From assembly GCA_013339765.2 (NCBI GenBank), contig CM023454.1, positions 149,463,309 to 149,527,308 of the forward strand: a stretch of 64,000 nt of DNA, read 5' to 3'. Numbering within the stretch: the first letter of the stretch is position 1; the number at the start of each line of letters is the position of its first letter. This document shows positions 1 to 10,575 of this stretch, in pieces. Source of the DNA: Haemaphysalis longicornis. Taxonomy: Eukaryota > Arthropoda > Arachnida > Ixodida > Ixodidae. The notes under the pieces were generated by a model that saw nothing but the letters and a program-made list of their open reading frames with translations, ran no database searches and had not been told where the DNA came from. A program made the position numbers and the translations under genes.

Positions 1-1
1 G

Positions 2-148
2 GACCAGATCTGCTGTGCCGAGCCGTCAGCTGTCACCGAGACGCCGTACGAGGCCTCGTGCGGCATCCGTAACGACAACGGCATCAACAGCCGCATCCTC
101 ACCAAAGACGGCAAGGGGGAGGCAGAGTTCGGCGAGTGGCCCTGGCAG
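2..148 (+). CDS. Serine protease homolog, exon A (5'-partial in window): end of clip region and activation segment
   Basis: The first visible exon of a five-exon set. It starts upstream of the window and ends in CTGGCAG|GTGAGC, a good splice donor in phase 0. The 49 residues begin DQICC, like the closing Cys pair of a clip domain. They continue CGIRNDNGINSRI and GEAEFGEWPWQ, the linker and start of an S1 protease domain. The CG(I/L)RN..GI and GEAEFGE(F/W)PW pattern is typical of arthropod prophenoloxidase-activating factor 2 and masquerade-like homologs. An activation-type IVGG start is not seen. Such proteins are secreted into haemolymph and act as clip-domain cofactors in melanisation or clotting cascades. 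The joined exons give about 290 residues. The upstream signal peptide and most of the clip region lie outside the window. Family assignment is strong; the exact orthologue is not known. Confidence 0.88.
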
Positions 149-2224
149 GTGAGCCCTTTTTGCGCACTACATACGGCATCCAAGTTTGGCTGTCCCCACT
201 ACAGAGCATAAGCGGTATCGCAGAACACGATACCTGCGGGGGCGGCGCATAAAAGATGGCGGACTCTTGTGGGTTCGTCTTCCCAGCAAGTAAATCGAAC
301 TAGAGCTTGCTTGTGGGCTAGTTGATGCATTGTAAACTAAGAAAACACTGCGCTGAGTTAGCACGGACGAACGACAGTGAGACATGAGATGCGGGAAGCG
401 TAGGCTTTCGTATGCGCGCATCTCGTATCTCGCTGTCCCTCGTCCGAGTAAACTTGACCTGTCTCTTCTTTTCCCTGTCTCGTCCATACGCGCAGTTTCA
501 CGTATATGATGAACCAACTAGCCCAAGATGTTTTACTTGGCGCTGTTTTTTTTTTTAATAAGTCGAACTGCAAGCTGGCCAGCTCTAAGACCTTGATAGA
601 CTAAAGAAATGGCGCTAACCACGGCATATCGCACGAAATCGCTGGTCGTTGCGCCAAATTGAGGATTTTTATTTATTTCAAACTTTCCATATGCGATCTA
701 ATATGCGCATCGGGCCACAGCGTCTGGACTCTGAAGCAACGCTCTCTGCGCATTGCTTCAGACGCTGCTTGCTCAGATTTTTCACCCGCCCAACGACGTG
801 CTTATGGAGGGGCTGCAGCCGCTTCTTCAATGCGCTTGCTCGCTGGTGCGATCAATGGCGCTCTTCAATTGTTCGGCAGTCTCGTTGGCGCGTTTCAACG
901 CCATGAATGGTCGTTTTTGCCGCTGCAGTCTCAATGAATTCGCCACGTCTTCATCGACTCCCGTTCTCTCCGTTCGGGGCGCGTGGCGTGACGAATCGAT
1001 TCTCGAACGTGGGCATGTGTCACGCGTTGCTATTGGGGCACTAGCGGTGGTATGCGGCGGTGCCGGGGCCGCGTAAAGTGAGCCGAACAAATTAAATCGA
1101 TATATCAACGGGCCTAACACTTACTGAAGACCCACGAAATTGCGTATAATTTTACGCAAAATCCACATTCGCCCCATTAGGTGTTGTTTGGGACGAGCTA
1201 TAAAATTACTTTCTAGCTTTGCGCGTACGCCAGATACTAGAGGGTTTTTGAGAGAAACGTATACCTTGGCACTCCATAACGGGAACGCGAATAAGTCAGC
1301 TTTATTGAACTCCTACACGCTCTCGAAAGGACTGTACTCCCGGATTGAGATATATCTGGGTCCAGTATTTAGACTACGATGTGATATCATTCCCAGCACA
1401 TTTTCACATCGTTGGTGGTGTTATTTCCGGAATCCAGCTCGCCAAACCGCAGGCTTGCTAGGAGAAAATCTTTTGTATCCTGCTTGCAAGTGTTACCCAT
1501 TCAACTATTTAACCAACTGGCTGAACGCGTATTGGGGACATAATCAACATAATGCGAGACGGTTACCAAGGAGGGCATAAGGGAAGCAGTTGTGCAAATT
1601 TCCGTTTCAAATTGTCTGAAGGAAAGCAGAGAAAAAACTTCGCCTTGGCTAGCACCCTAACCCAGAGAACTTTCCGGTTACATGCACGATGTTTCCTCGC
1701 ACGGGGCACATTGAGTAATCTTAGTGACGGTATTGGCGACGGCAGAAACCACAAACGGTGGCCGTCGGAGCCGTGGTGGCGAATGGGCGCCCTGTATGTT
1801 TACCAGGCAGGGAGCTCCGGGACCTCTTTCGGCATCAGGGTATCCCGAGCGAAGAAAGTACCCCCATCCTCTGCTTTTATACATGGTGTATAGTTCTTTC
1901 GAAATTTTCTAAACCCACTGATCGGGCCCCCAACGCGACCGCACCGAAGCGAACTTCCCCCATCGCCTGCCCCATCGTTGCAAATACCTGACAACTTCCC
2001 CCGGTTCTGGATCATTGCATCCGAAGACAATACAAAGCCAGTGACATCTCCATCCGTTTTCTTAATAGCTAAGTGCATTGAACGTGTTGTAGGGAAACAC
2101 TACAAAACCAACTTATCGCTGGATAAATCCTTGTAGACGCAAACAACCCGGCACAATCACAGAAGCTCCTTGACCTGAAAATCAGTGACCTGAAAATCAC
2201 TCTCCCCACCGGACGCTAAATTCA
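149..2224. other. Intron 1, first part: no recognised feature
   Basis: I see no recognisable coding similarity, SINE box pair or terminal repeats here. Short open frames occur on both strands but show no known motif. Confidence 0.4.
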
Positions 2225-2326
2225 TCACAAGGGGTCATATCCGAATCCGTTCTTTGCAATGAAACTGACTCCGAAGTCCTCGAGCGCCCGCGCGACCAGG
2301 GCGTCCTTGCAGTACAGAGGATCAGT

Positions 2327-3228
2327 ATGCGTCGAGAAAACCAGGAAATCGAAACCAAGCTGAGGATCAAAACCAAAGGTGAGGACTACATAGTCCTCAC
2401 CTTTGACCGTAGTACCTTGCCTGAATTTGTGAATGCAGGCTTTCTTAGATGTACCGTCCGACCACATGTACCCAACCCGCGTCGGTGCTTTAAGTGTCAA
2501 CGTTATGGGCACAGCACTAACTGCAGTGGGCGTTTAACGTGTGCAAAGTTCGAACTTCGAAGTTCGCACAGATTCATTGAGGGTTGACAGCATTGCATTA
2601 TGAAAAACCAAGTAGGAACATTGTGCTGGACAGGTTAGTTAAAGAGATAATGGCAGCCGACGCTTTAAAACAGGTCATAGTCGTGTGTTGGGCGCCTGGA
2701 CACAGTGGCATTCCTGGTAATGAACTCGCAGACCAGAGCGCCGCTGTGGCAGCACTTCGCTGCGGCGTCGACGTTCAGCAGCTTCCCGATCTCGACTCAA
2801 AACCATTCATTCTAAAGACAATCCCTCAACGCTGGCAGCACCACTGGGACACACAGACGGATAACGAACTCCACACTATAAAACCCCAATTAGGCGGCTA
2901 TTACACAGAAAAACACAACAGAACAACGGAAGCATACGTGTGCAGATTACGAATAGGCCGTACACGCGCTACTCACTCGCACGTTCTGCAGGAAAAATCA
3001 CCGCCACAATGCGACAGGTGCGGACATCGCCTATCAGTCACACATGTCTTAGTTGAGTTTGGGTACTTCCTCAAGGCAAGGAAAAAGCACTTCCGGGAAC
3101 TCTACACTCGCGCGATTCCACTTCATCCCTCGATGTTTTTAGCTGATCAACCTTTAATTCCAAGTAAACGCCTTTTCGCTTACCTGGGAGATATAGGCTT
3201 TTTAAACCGCGTATCATACCACGTGTAA
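2327..3228 (+). pseudogene. I/Jockey-type LINE remnant: gag-like ORF1 piece joined to ORF2 RNase H end
   Basis: The first part (2327-2587) encodes a LINE ORF1 fragment: VLTFDRSTLPEFVNAGFLRC, then the CCHC-type knuckle CFKCQRYGHSTNC. The second part (2584-3228) is the C-terminal RNase H of ORF2: WAPGHSGIPGNELADQSAA with the conserved Asp, then LRIGRTRATHSHVL and CDRCGHRLSVTHVL. In intact relatives an APE endonuclease and a reverse transcriptase lie between these parts. Here they are gone, so this copy has a large internal deletion. The RNase H end closely resembles the one in the nested LINE at 42.3-42.9 kb, so both belong to the same clade. The copy sits in intron 1 of the protease homolog, in sense orientation. 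Confidence 0.8.
2378..2407. repeat. Perfect 14-bp inverted repeat inside LINE ORF1 piece
   Basis: AAAGGTGAGGACTA and its exact reverse complement TAGTCCTCACCTTT are separated by two bases. Both halves translate as GEDY.VLTF-like sequence, one on each strand, so the palindrome looks like a local inverted duplication of LINE sequence. Confidence 0.8.
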
Positions 3229-5096
3229 CCTCAGGGCTCCTCAGAGTGGCGGAAAGCTATGAGTGTGCATTTATTCTTTACATTCTTGCCCTGCCAACTC
3301 CATTTCCCCAATTTTATTGTTGTTTTAAATGAGGGGCTCTATACACCCCCACACTAATCTCTTTTAATATCGTCCCATTTACAGCACCATTTTACTAAAA
3401 CATCATTCAAAATGATCAACCATTGCGTTGGCGCTCTTTGGCCATCGTTGCCCTTGCGCCGTAAAACAGAATTATGAAAGGGGAACAGCGCAAACTCAGA
3501 CAGGACACAAGAAGGAGGTGACAAACACGAGCGCTGTAAAACAGATACTTCTACTACTTACTGCACGTACGATGTTTCACACGCAATTAAGCCGACGCTG
3601 CGTTTGTATGAGCTTCTTCTTTCTGGTTGAATACATAACTCCACCCAACGCTTGGAGCCCAGCGCCATTTGGGCAGACTGCGGGCACGTGACTTGATACG
3701 TGTGCGTAATCGCCTTCGATGTCCACTGCAGCACAAAGGCACCCAATCAGTGCTGGCATATCCTGCACTGTCCACACCCGTTATTTTCCGCCAAGTTCCC
3801 CCCATCCTTCTGTTACCGTTCACCAGGAAAAAAAACATATACACCCTTTCTCTCGCTCCTTGCAAACAAACGCCAGAAGACCCTCTTCAAAAGGGTATTC
3901 TTTTGTTTTTGCCAGGCTGTCGAAGTGTTCGTTATAGACAGTGAAAGGTCTCCTCTAAGGATATAAATCATTTTAGTGTTGCATGGTCGTTCACACATTG
4001 TAAGTTTTCCGAATTACGTGCCCTACACAAATCCACTAGTTTCTAATAACTTGGTATGGGATGTATTCCACCTGAGTTTTGCTCTATGGCCGCATTTGAG
4101 CTTTACTGCTGTTGTATTAAAACTACAGGTCCTACTATAAATTTAGCAAGGTAGGCGATCGCATGCGGTGAACTGCACGTAACAGCTACGAATATCGGTT
4201 GGGTAAAACGACAGTAGTTAATCGTTGTGGATTCATACTCCAAACATGAGGCCAACGTAAGGTCAAACGTAAGGCAAACACGTACAGGTTTTAGTAGCCC
4301 TATTTTCTGTACTGCCTTCGGATAATTTACTGTTTAGGGGGATACACAGAGCTAATCGTGAGGGCCTTCAAGAGTACCATCTACCGATTGTATTAAGCCC
4401 TACAAAAATTCGCTATTCACACTGTTTTTAATTTGTCTGCACACATTCGGCCTGAAAGACGAGCGAAACAAACAGCAAGGGGGGCGAATAGCTATATTGT
4501 ACAGTGCGTGTTCTCTCCGGTTTTCGGTTTGAGCTTTGCCTTGTGATGTAAGCACTTTTTTTCAAGCGACTTAGAAATGCAGCAGTAGTTGACTGGAGCT
4601 CTACTTTGAGGACGGGAATTCAGCTGTTCGTTCTATTACAGTCGAGGCAATAATGTTGTTGGGGAAGTTCCAGCAAGGTTCAAGGCATTGGTTTTCCCCC
4701 ACTACACTTTTCTATTCCGCTCCGTATATTACGTAGACAGCAGTTATTACTTTGCTTTCGTTTGAATTCCACCGCTCTTCCTCGCCTCCAGCTTGTTTTT
4801 AAATTCGCGTGGAAGGACATGATCGCGTGGTGCAGAGCACCATATTGTAATCAGCATGAGCGACATACTCGGGCTTGTTTCTTCAGATCCACCCTGAATA
4901 GGCTACATACGGAACGAGGTTGGTGTGCAGCCCTCCTCGCGTTAAATCAGAGAGACGAAACATTTGTTTTACCAAGCAACGATGTGAGAGTGATTCCTCA
5001 GTAGTCCAGGGGCACATGTGCTGTCCGAGCGGACGTAGCCGTGGTCGACAGCAGGATAGTCTAATAAAATGGATTGTTGGGCGAGTTGGTTCATGG
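3229..5096. other. Intron 1, middle: no recognised feature
   Basis: About 1.9 kb of moderately AT-rich sequence. I found no protein motif, tandem repeat or inverted repeat I could support. Confidence 0.4.
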
Positions 5097-5350
5097 CTTC
5101 AAGAAAATTAAAAAGAACGCAAAGGACGAGGACAAAGAAACACAGTAGACGGGACGCGCGCTCACTACCAACTAGTTTATTTCGAAAACCCTTCCCACAT
5201 ATAAATGTCAATACATCAGGGGCGCCCCTGATGTATTGACATTTACATGTGGGAAGGGTTTTCGAAATAAACTAGTTGGTAGTGAGCGCGCGTCCCGTCT
5301 ACTGTGTTTCTTTGTCCTCGTCCTTTGCGCTCTTAATTTTCTTGAAGCTG
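5097..5350. repeat. Foldback palindrome, ~126-bp arms, no spacer
   Basis: The sequence from 5097 reads into its own reverse complement, centred at GGGGCGCCCC near 5223/5224. Arms match almost base for base and include GGACGAGGACAAAG, GACGGGACGCGCGCTCACTA and CCAACTAGTTTATTTCG. The foldback at 15811-16149 has a related arm (GGACGAGG, GAGCGCACTCTAACAACTGG, TTTAATTTC), so the two are one family. It lies in intron 1, so the primary transcript could form a long hairpin. No target duplication was found. Confidence 0.9.
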
Positions 5351-6561
5351 GATAGCCGTAGCTGTTACTGCTCTGATGGAGGGAGCGGAATGTCTGGGTA
5401 CTTGCAGTCTAGTATTACGCGTGTCAGGGTTCCAGGTTCGTGACAGGTGTTTACCAGGCAAAACAGTATGTCTAACCCCCCCCAGTTTTCATTCCGGTGT
5501 CATCGATTTACTCGGCACCGCTCCGGGGCTCCCCCTAGCCACCGCTGACACCTTTCACAACTATTTTCCCCCTCGCCTCCACCGATGCCCCTTTCGCAAG
5601 TTGCGCAGTCGGCAGTTAACGGCGGTAGGGCGGCTGTCAGATGATTGCGAAGAATAAACAAACATGGATGGGTCTAAGAAAATGCTCCGACCATTACTAC
5701 AGTCCCGAATATAAAATTTGTGCTCAGCGCGAGCTGCCTTCTTGGTCACGGCGCATTTCTGCTGCGTCTCAGGAAGTGTTCGCGTGACCAGCGAACGTAG
5801 GCGGCGTGCGCTACTGTGCTGCTACCTCACAGTGCGCTTCCGCCGCCGGCCAGCATATTGCCAATCGTGTTTGAACATCCCGCGCAAACGTCACGTCGTT
5901 TGGGTTAGCGGAGAATAAAACAGCGTCTGGGGAAAGTGTCAGAGGGAGGGCGCTCCTTGGTGGCGACAAATGAAACGTATGCTGGAAAGGCAGAGTGAGA
6001 GATGACGCTGTAGCCGCACGCGTGGTGCTCCACTTCACCCTTCGCTAGACGCTCCTCTCCGTGTTCTTTCTTTCGTCGCTGCTGCGTTCGCTCACTCAGT
6101 TCGATCAGTGGACGTAAAAAATGCCATGTCACGCCGTTCAGTTGGCTGAGACGTGAAATGACGTCATTCTTTGAAGTTGTTGCGACAGTTGCGGCAACAG
6201 TCTGAACCCGGCCTTACACAAACAGTAAGATGCTTACGACGCGGGAGGGTCGCAGGCAGTTCCATGTTTATCTGCAAGAACAAAGCTTGGATCCGTCAGA
6301 GCTTCATTCAGCTTACTGGCTAGGAGGAAGTATGCTCCATCGCAAATTGCGATAACCGTGTTCAGTTTCGTGCTCTGCGTGGACTGCGTCCAGCTTTGCA
6401 GGTCACCCTTCTTCACAGAGTGGAAGGGCAATAATTTTTTCTGTACTGCGCACACGGAGGGGGTGGGGAAAAGCGAGACTACGTACTGTCGATGACGTCT
6501 TGTTGGTGCACACCAGCTTGGAGGAAGCGCGCCTGCCTGTCGTGCTGCGACTGCGTAGCAC
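5351..6561. other. Intron 1, late part: no recognised feature
   Basis: Mixed-composition sequence with no supported gene, SINE or repeat. Confidence 0.4.
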
Positions 6562-6615
6562 TTGAAGTGCAGATGTGCGCTGCCTGACGCGAAAAACGTA
6601 GACCGGGGTGAAGTA

Positions 6616-7439
6616 CAGTCAAACCCTGCTATAGCGAACCCGGATAGAGCGAATTATGCTTTATATCGAACAAAAATAATTAACTTACGGAAATACATGG
6701 GAAACATATTCCTTATAACGAAGTTCACATCCGATATATCGAACTCTGCGCGCCTAGAATGGCCGCCGAAATGCATGGTCTCGGAGCGGCGATTGAGATG
6801 TGGATTGGCCGCGACATCGGAGCAAGAGTTGCGACTTAGACATTGCGCCTCGCACGGAGCGACATGACCCCCGACACTTTCCGTAACTGTTTCCGACGCG
6901 CGGGACTCACGACGGAACCCGCGCAGTCAGCGAGTCCGGACCAAGACAGCAGCATCGCTGAACTGTGGGAAGAGCTCCCCCACATTCCCGATGATGTCGC
7001 GAGTAAAAGCCGTCCGACGCTTATAATGAAGCGCTTTCGTCAGTCAATGTGCTCCGCCAATGCTTCTTAGATTTTGGAGGACGCGGACTCGAACTGGTGC
7101 AAATAATGTTTCGTGTAGAGAATGCTATGCTAGTTGAAGCCGCCAAAACGAAAGTGAAAACAAAAATCGCCGCTTTTTTCTTTGCGAAGTAGGCAGTTCA
7201 GGCGGAAAGTAGCTTTAATACTTGCAATAAATGGATTATTTTGGGTATGGTAACGGCGACTTTACTGTGTTTGTTTTTACATGCGGGGATGATGGAGTTG
7301 AGGAAGGGAAGGGGGGCTCCCGCGGATTGCGAACTTGTAACGATAAGTTCGTTATAGGCGGGTTCGGCTATATCGAACTATTGGATATATCGAACTAATT
7401 GCGGTGCATATTGCAATTCGCTATAAACGGGTTTGACTG
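6616..7439. mobile_element. Tigger/pogo-type DNA transposon, deleted (824 bp)
   Basis: The left end is CAGTCAAACCCTGCTATAGC and the right end is the inverse, CGCTATAAACGGGTTTGACTG. Each is flanked by TA, the standard target duplication of Tc1/mariner-pogo elements. TATATCGAAC motifs repeat inside both ends. A short frame on the + strand (6865-7068) reads MTPDTFRNCFRRAGL, like the C-terminal part of Tigger transposases, followed by an acidic stretch. No DDE domain remains, so the copy is non-autonomous. It is in intron 1, about 190 bp before exon B. Confidence 0.82.
6865..7070 (+). pseudogene. Remnant of Tigger/pogo transposase C-terminus
   Basis: The frame encodes TPDTFRNCFRRAGL, then PDQDSSIAELWEEL and IPDD. 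Pogo/Tigger transposases end with a similar 'W..V...TI.NCF+.AGF' helix and an acidic tail. The DDE catalytic region is absent. It lies inside the TIR-bounded element, which supports the assignment. Confidence 0.5.
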
Positions 7440-7628
7440 TACACACTAACAGACAAGGTGAGGCGCAATCGTGTTCGTGCGTACTTCACCCCGGTATACG
7501 TTTTTCGTGTCAGGCAGCGCACCTCTGCACTTCATGATGTTAAAACACCAACTAGCCCACTCCCAAGCCTTGCGTAGCGGTTGTTGGGTGAAGTCCCGCA
7601 TAATCACCCCCCCCCCTCCCTTCGACAG

Positions 7629-7735
7629 GCGGCGGTGCTGAAGTACGAGAGTGAGATCCTGAAGTTCGAGTGCGGCGGAACCCTGATCGCCAGCCGCTAC
7701 GTGCTCACCGTGGCCCACTGCGTCGCCCGCTTCAC
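7629..7735 (+). CDS. Serine protease homolog, exon B: His-containing segment
   Basis: The exon follows a C-rich polypyrimidine tract and TTCGACAG acceptor and ends at TTCAC|GTGAGT, in phase 2. It joins exon A in phase 0. The product (35 codons plus a split Thr) contains FECGGTLIASRYVLTVAHCV. CGGTLI and VAHC are the standard S1 motifs around the first disulfide (Cys42-Cys58, chymotrypsin numbering), so the catalytic His57 is kept. Codons are strongly G/C-ending, as in the other exons and unlike the flanking introns. Intron 1 upstream is about 7.5 kb and holds a Tigger element ending fewer than 200 bp before this exon. Confidence 0.93.
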
Positions 7736-7856
7736 GTGAGTGTCTGCCGGGGCTACGTACACGGCGCGGCTAACGGGGTTCAGGGAAATTGCGCTTCTCT
7801 CTCTATCTTGTATGTAAATGTGTATATATATATTTGTATATATGTATGGATACATA

Positions 7857-8062
7857 AGAGAAGAAAAACTTCGAACAAGGTAAAAGCACGATTGTGGCCT
7901 ACGTTTCAGCAAAGAGAACTTGCTTTCCTCAGGGCTTGCTTTCCTACTTGCCCTGAGGAAAGCAAGTTCTCTTTGCTGAAACGTAGGCCACAATCGTGCT
8001 TTTACCTTGTTCGAAGTTTTTCTTCTCTTGTGTTCTCTACCATCTTCAAAGTTCTACTACTC
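7857..8062. mobile_element. Foldback insertion with 12-bp target duplication, PLE-tail-like
   Basis: Two 79-bp arms (7856-7934 and 7951-8029) are near-perfect inverse copies around a 16-bp loop. The block is flanked by direct copies of TATGGATACATA (7845-7856 and 8063-8074), so it inserted as a unit, probably by target-primed reverse transcription. Each arm contains CCTGAGGAAAGCAAG and GCTGAAACG. These match the CUGANGA and GAAA boxes of a hammerhead ribozyme core, as found in Penelope-like element terminal repeats. The insertion is in intron 2, 120 bp after exon B. Confidence 0.72.
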
Positions 8063-8067
8063 TATGG

Positions 8068-8216
8068 ATACATATATATATATATGTATGTATATGTATA
8101 AATATACATATCGTATAAATATATCTATATATAGGTAATATATATAGATATATCTATATATATATATATAGTGTATATATACGTGTGTTGTGTGTGTGTG
8201 TGTGTACTAGCGGTAG
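8068..8216. repeat. TA-rich and GT-rich simple repeat
   Basis: Long runs of (TA)n with TATG/TATC interruptions are followed by (GT)n. A shorter run of the same type lies before the foldback insertion (7818-7845), so the insertion landed inside this microsatellite. Confidence 0.9.
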
Positions 8217-8984
8217 TGCCTAGGGATTGCCGGGTGGGCCACTACACCAGTTATGTCTGAGTTGTCATAATTAGGTGGTTCACCATCCGAGTGTGCACAG
8301 TCAGGAGCCCCTGACTGCTTTCTATACACGGGATCATCCCGCAGGCGTGCGGTTAAAGGATGCTGCTGGAACTCTGGCTTGATTCTAACTACGCATGAAT
8401 AAATTGTACCACGATGGTGTGCTGAAAGGTCTACTTGCTCATAAGAAGGATATTGTGGTAGGTAATATACCCAGCAGTCGCACTTTTGCAAGGGGTAACG
8501 TGCACTCCTACGGGACGCGCGTGGTTGCAGAAACTCCCAACAGATGGCGAGCGCTATGGTGCGAAGAAAAATTGAACTGACTTCCACTACAAAAGGAGTG
8601 AAGTGTTGATATGGTTCACGGGACACAATCCTCAAATTCCATTTTGTACAGCCTTATGGGCAGCATGTATCAGGCAGAACGAATTGGATATATCAGCGGG
8701 CTGAACCGTTATTGGGAATTCCGTAAACACGAGTAATTTATTGAAAATCCTGATTCTCCTGTTTCAGTTTATTAGTGATTTCAAAACGTGGTGCAGTAAT
8801 ATTATACCGACGAGTCCCGAAGTAGCGGGACCCTTTGTGAATAATAACGAATTAGCTCAAGCAACACGTAATACGAGTGAATGGCAATCAAGTATGTAAT
8901 GTCCTGGGATGAGTAATCAATACGAACTAAGGTACACAAGAGGCTACCAAATCAGCGTAAAAAAATTAAGAAAGCGAGAAAAAA
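8217..8984. other. Intron 2, early part: no recognised feature
   Basis: No supported gene or repeat. Confidence 0.4.
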
Positions 8985-9112
8985 GGAAAATAACGAATGA
9001 AAGTTAAGGGAGAAAAACGGAAAATAACGAATGAAAGTTAAGGGAGAAAAACGGAAAATAACGAATGAAAGTTAAGGGAGAAAAAAGGAAAATAACGAAT
9101 GAAAGTTAAGGG
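8985..9112. repeat. 34-bp minisatellite, four copies
   Basis: Units start at 8985, 9019, 9053 and 9087. Each reads GGAAAATAACGAATGAAAGT then TAAGGGAGAAAAA. Copies are nearly identical and differ mainly in ACG/AAG at the unit end. Confidence 0.95.
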
Positions 9113-9140
9113 CGGACATTGTCAAACAAAATACGAGTAG

Positions 9141-9950
9141 GTAGCGTATTTACTCGCGTAATTATCGCACCTTTGTTTCTCAAATATATCATGCAAATTT
9201 AGGGGTGCGATCATTACGCAAGGTAAATTTTTCGCGAAAAACGTTTGAGCGCAGAAAACGCAAGTTGCAGGTCAGAATGTTTACGATAAGTCTCATGAAC
9301 ATAATGAACATAACAAAAAAAAACATAATAAAAATTCCACCGATCTACCACCGAGTGACGCAAAATGCCGTGCTTTCATTACGGAACGCGCCGGAACGAG
9401 TCTGCTGCGAGGTAAGAACAGGTCGACCAATAAGTGGTTGCTGCTGTCACAGTGTGGGATTTCACGACATGGCTGCCAACGCAGTAAGCCGAAAGCGTTT
9501 TTTATGTCTTGTGAGTATACATTATGTGCATTTAGTGAGAGCTGCTTCCGCACCAATAATGAACTCATGCTTTCCGATATCGCTAATGTGAAGTCCGCGG
9601 CAATAACGTAGCCATGCCCGCTTTGAAAGAGGAGGAAACTAAGGTAAGCGCGACCATCGTCATCGAACTTGGAACACCTACTACATATGGCGGCGGCAAG
9701 TTCAGGGTGCGATCATTGCGCGGGAAATAAAAAAAAATAGTCGTAATTTGACGATGACTTCCGCCTGACGAACTTCGAGGACCGCGCGCCACTCACGAGC
9801 ACACTCGTGATCACGCTTGCGAGCGCGTGCCCGCATAAACGCCTGCTCTAGGGAGGAACGAATCACCCGTGGCCTACCCATAGAACGGCGAACGGGAATT
9901 TAGGTCATCATCATCGTCTAAGCTCCTTAAAGTGGGCTGGAAAGTTGGTT
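9141..9950. repeat. Dispersed repeat, copy 1
   Basis: The block starts GTATTTACTCGCGTAATTAT and contains GGGTGCGATCATTACGC, then a second GGTGCGATCATTGCGCG near 9715. From about 9745 to 9950 it matches 62320-62510 on the same strand: both have GACCGCGCGCCACTCACGAG, CCCGTGG, GCGAACGGGAATT and AAGCTCCTTAA. This is probably a non-autonomous DNA element or its decayed end. I do not recognise the family. Confidence 0.6.
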
Positions 9951-10440
9951 GGAAGAGCGCACGGGAATGCATAGCGTGTGGCGCGGCCAGTAGCCACAAA
10001 GTGCGCTTGTTTCCGGAGCGGGGTGATGGCGCGCAGGTGGGACAGCAGTGGAAGGTTTCTTAACGGACACACAGAAGCTGAGCCTGAGCGCAGACATGTC
10101 CGGGATGGCCGCCAGGGCGTGGCTTCTTCCTGCGTTGGCGTGCGTTTGGCAGGTTGTAGAGGCCGGGCCAGAATAAATTGCGTGGTCATCAGGTGCGCCA
10201 TGGAGCTGTTGCAGAGGCGTTCACATTTATGCACGAACTGCGCGAAGAACGCGTGGCCTCCCTCCTGAGGACGATACACGACTTCCCGCGTGCTGTATAT
10301 AGCTATCATCAAAACCTAAGGGGGATTTCGACGCGGTCGATGACGGAATGCCGCGGTGGCCCGGCTCTTGTCGGTCTCTGGTCCGAGAGGCGAGGAACAA
10401 GACGCGCAGGAGCTGTGGACAGTTGCGCTAGTTGGCAGTA
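9951..10440. other. Intron 2: no recognised feature
   Basis: GC-richer than its surroundings, with open frames on both strands but no recognisable motif. Confidence 0.35.
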
Positions 10441-10575
10441 GTTCTTGAACATCTCGAAATAGTGTACACTCGACACGGATGGAAGACGGACCCCAGCGCT
10501 GTAGTCTGTCTGGTTCCTTTGTCTTGTGTCCGCGTCGCGTGTGCGCTACGTCAACATGTTCGAGGATGCGCAGAA
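10441..10575. repeat. Imperfect foldback, diverged
   Basis: TCTTGAACATCTCG and TACACTCGACACGGATGG on the left are mirrored on the right as CGTCGCGTGTGCGCTA and AACATGTTCGAGGATG. Identity is moderate. Because of the symmetry, both strands encode similar peptides (LEHLEIVYTRHGWKT and LEHVDVAHTRRGHKT). This is an older, decayed palindrome in intron 2. Confidence 0.6.

Larger units (their letters stand above)
6562..7538. repeat. Inverted-repeat pair flanking a Tigger element
   Basis: The left arm (6562-6613) contains GTGCGCTGCCTGACGCGAAA and CCGGGGTGAAGTA. The right arm (about 7486-7538) is its inverse with few mismatches (TACTTCACCCCGGTATACG, TTTCGTGTCAGGCAGCGCAC). A Tigger-like transposon lies between them, so it probably inserted into an older foldback element or into its edge. 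Confidence 0.8.

Noticed and set aside
7670..8101. 143-codon frame after exon B
   Set aside because: Runs from exon B through the donor site into the foldback and the TA repeat; the tail is not coding.
9911..10312. 133-codon minus-strand frame as a gene
   Set aside because: GC-rich, stop-poor intron sequence without motif or splice context; the + strand is open as well.
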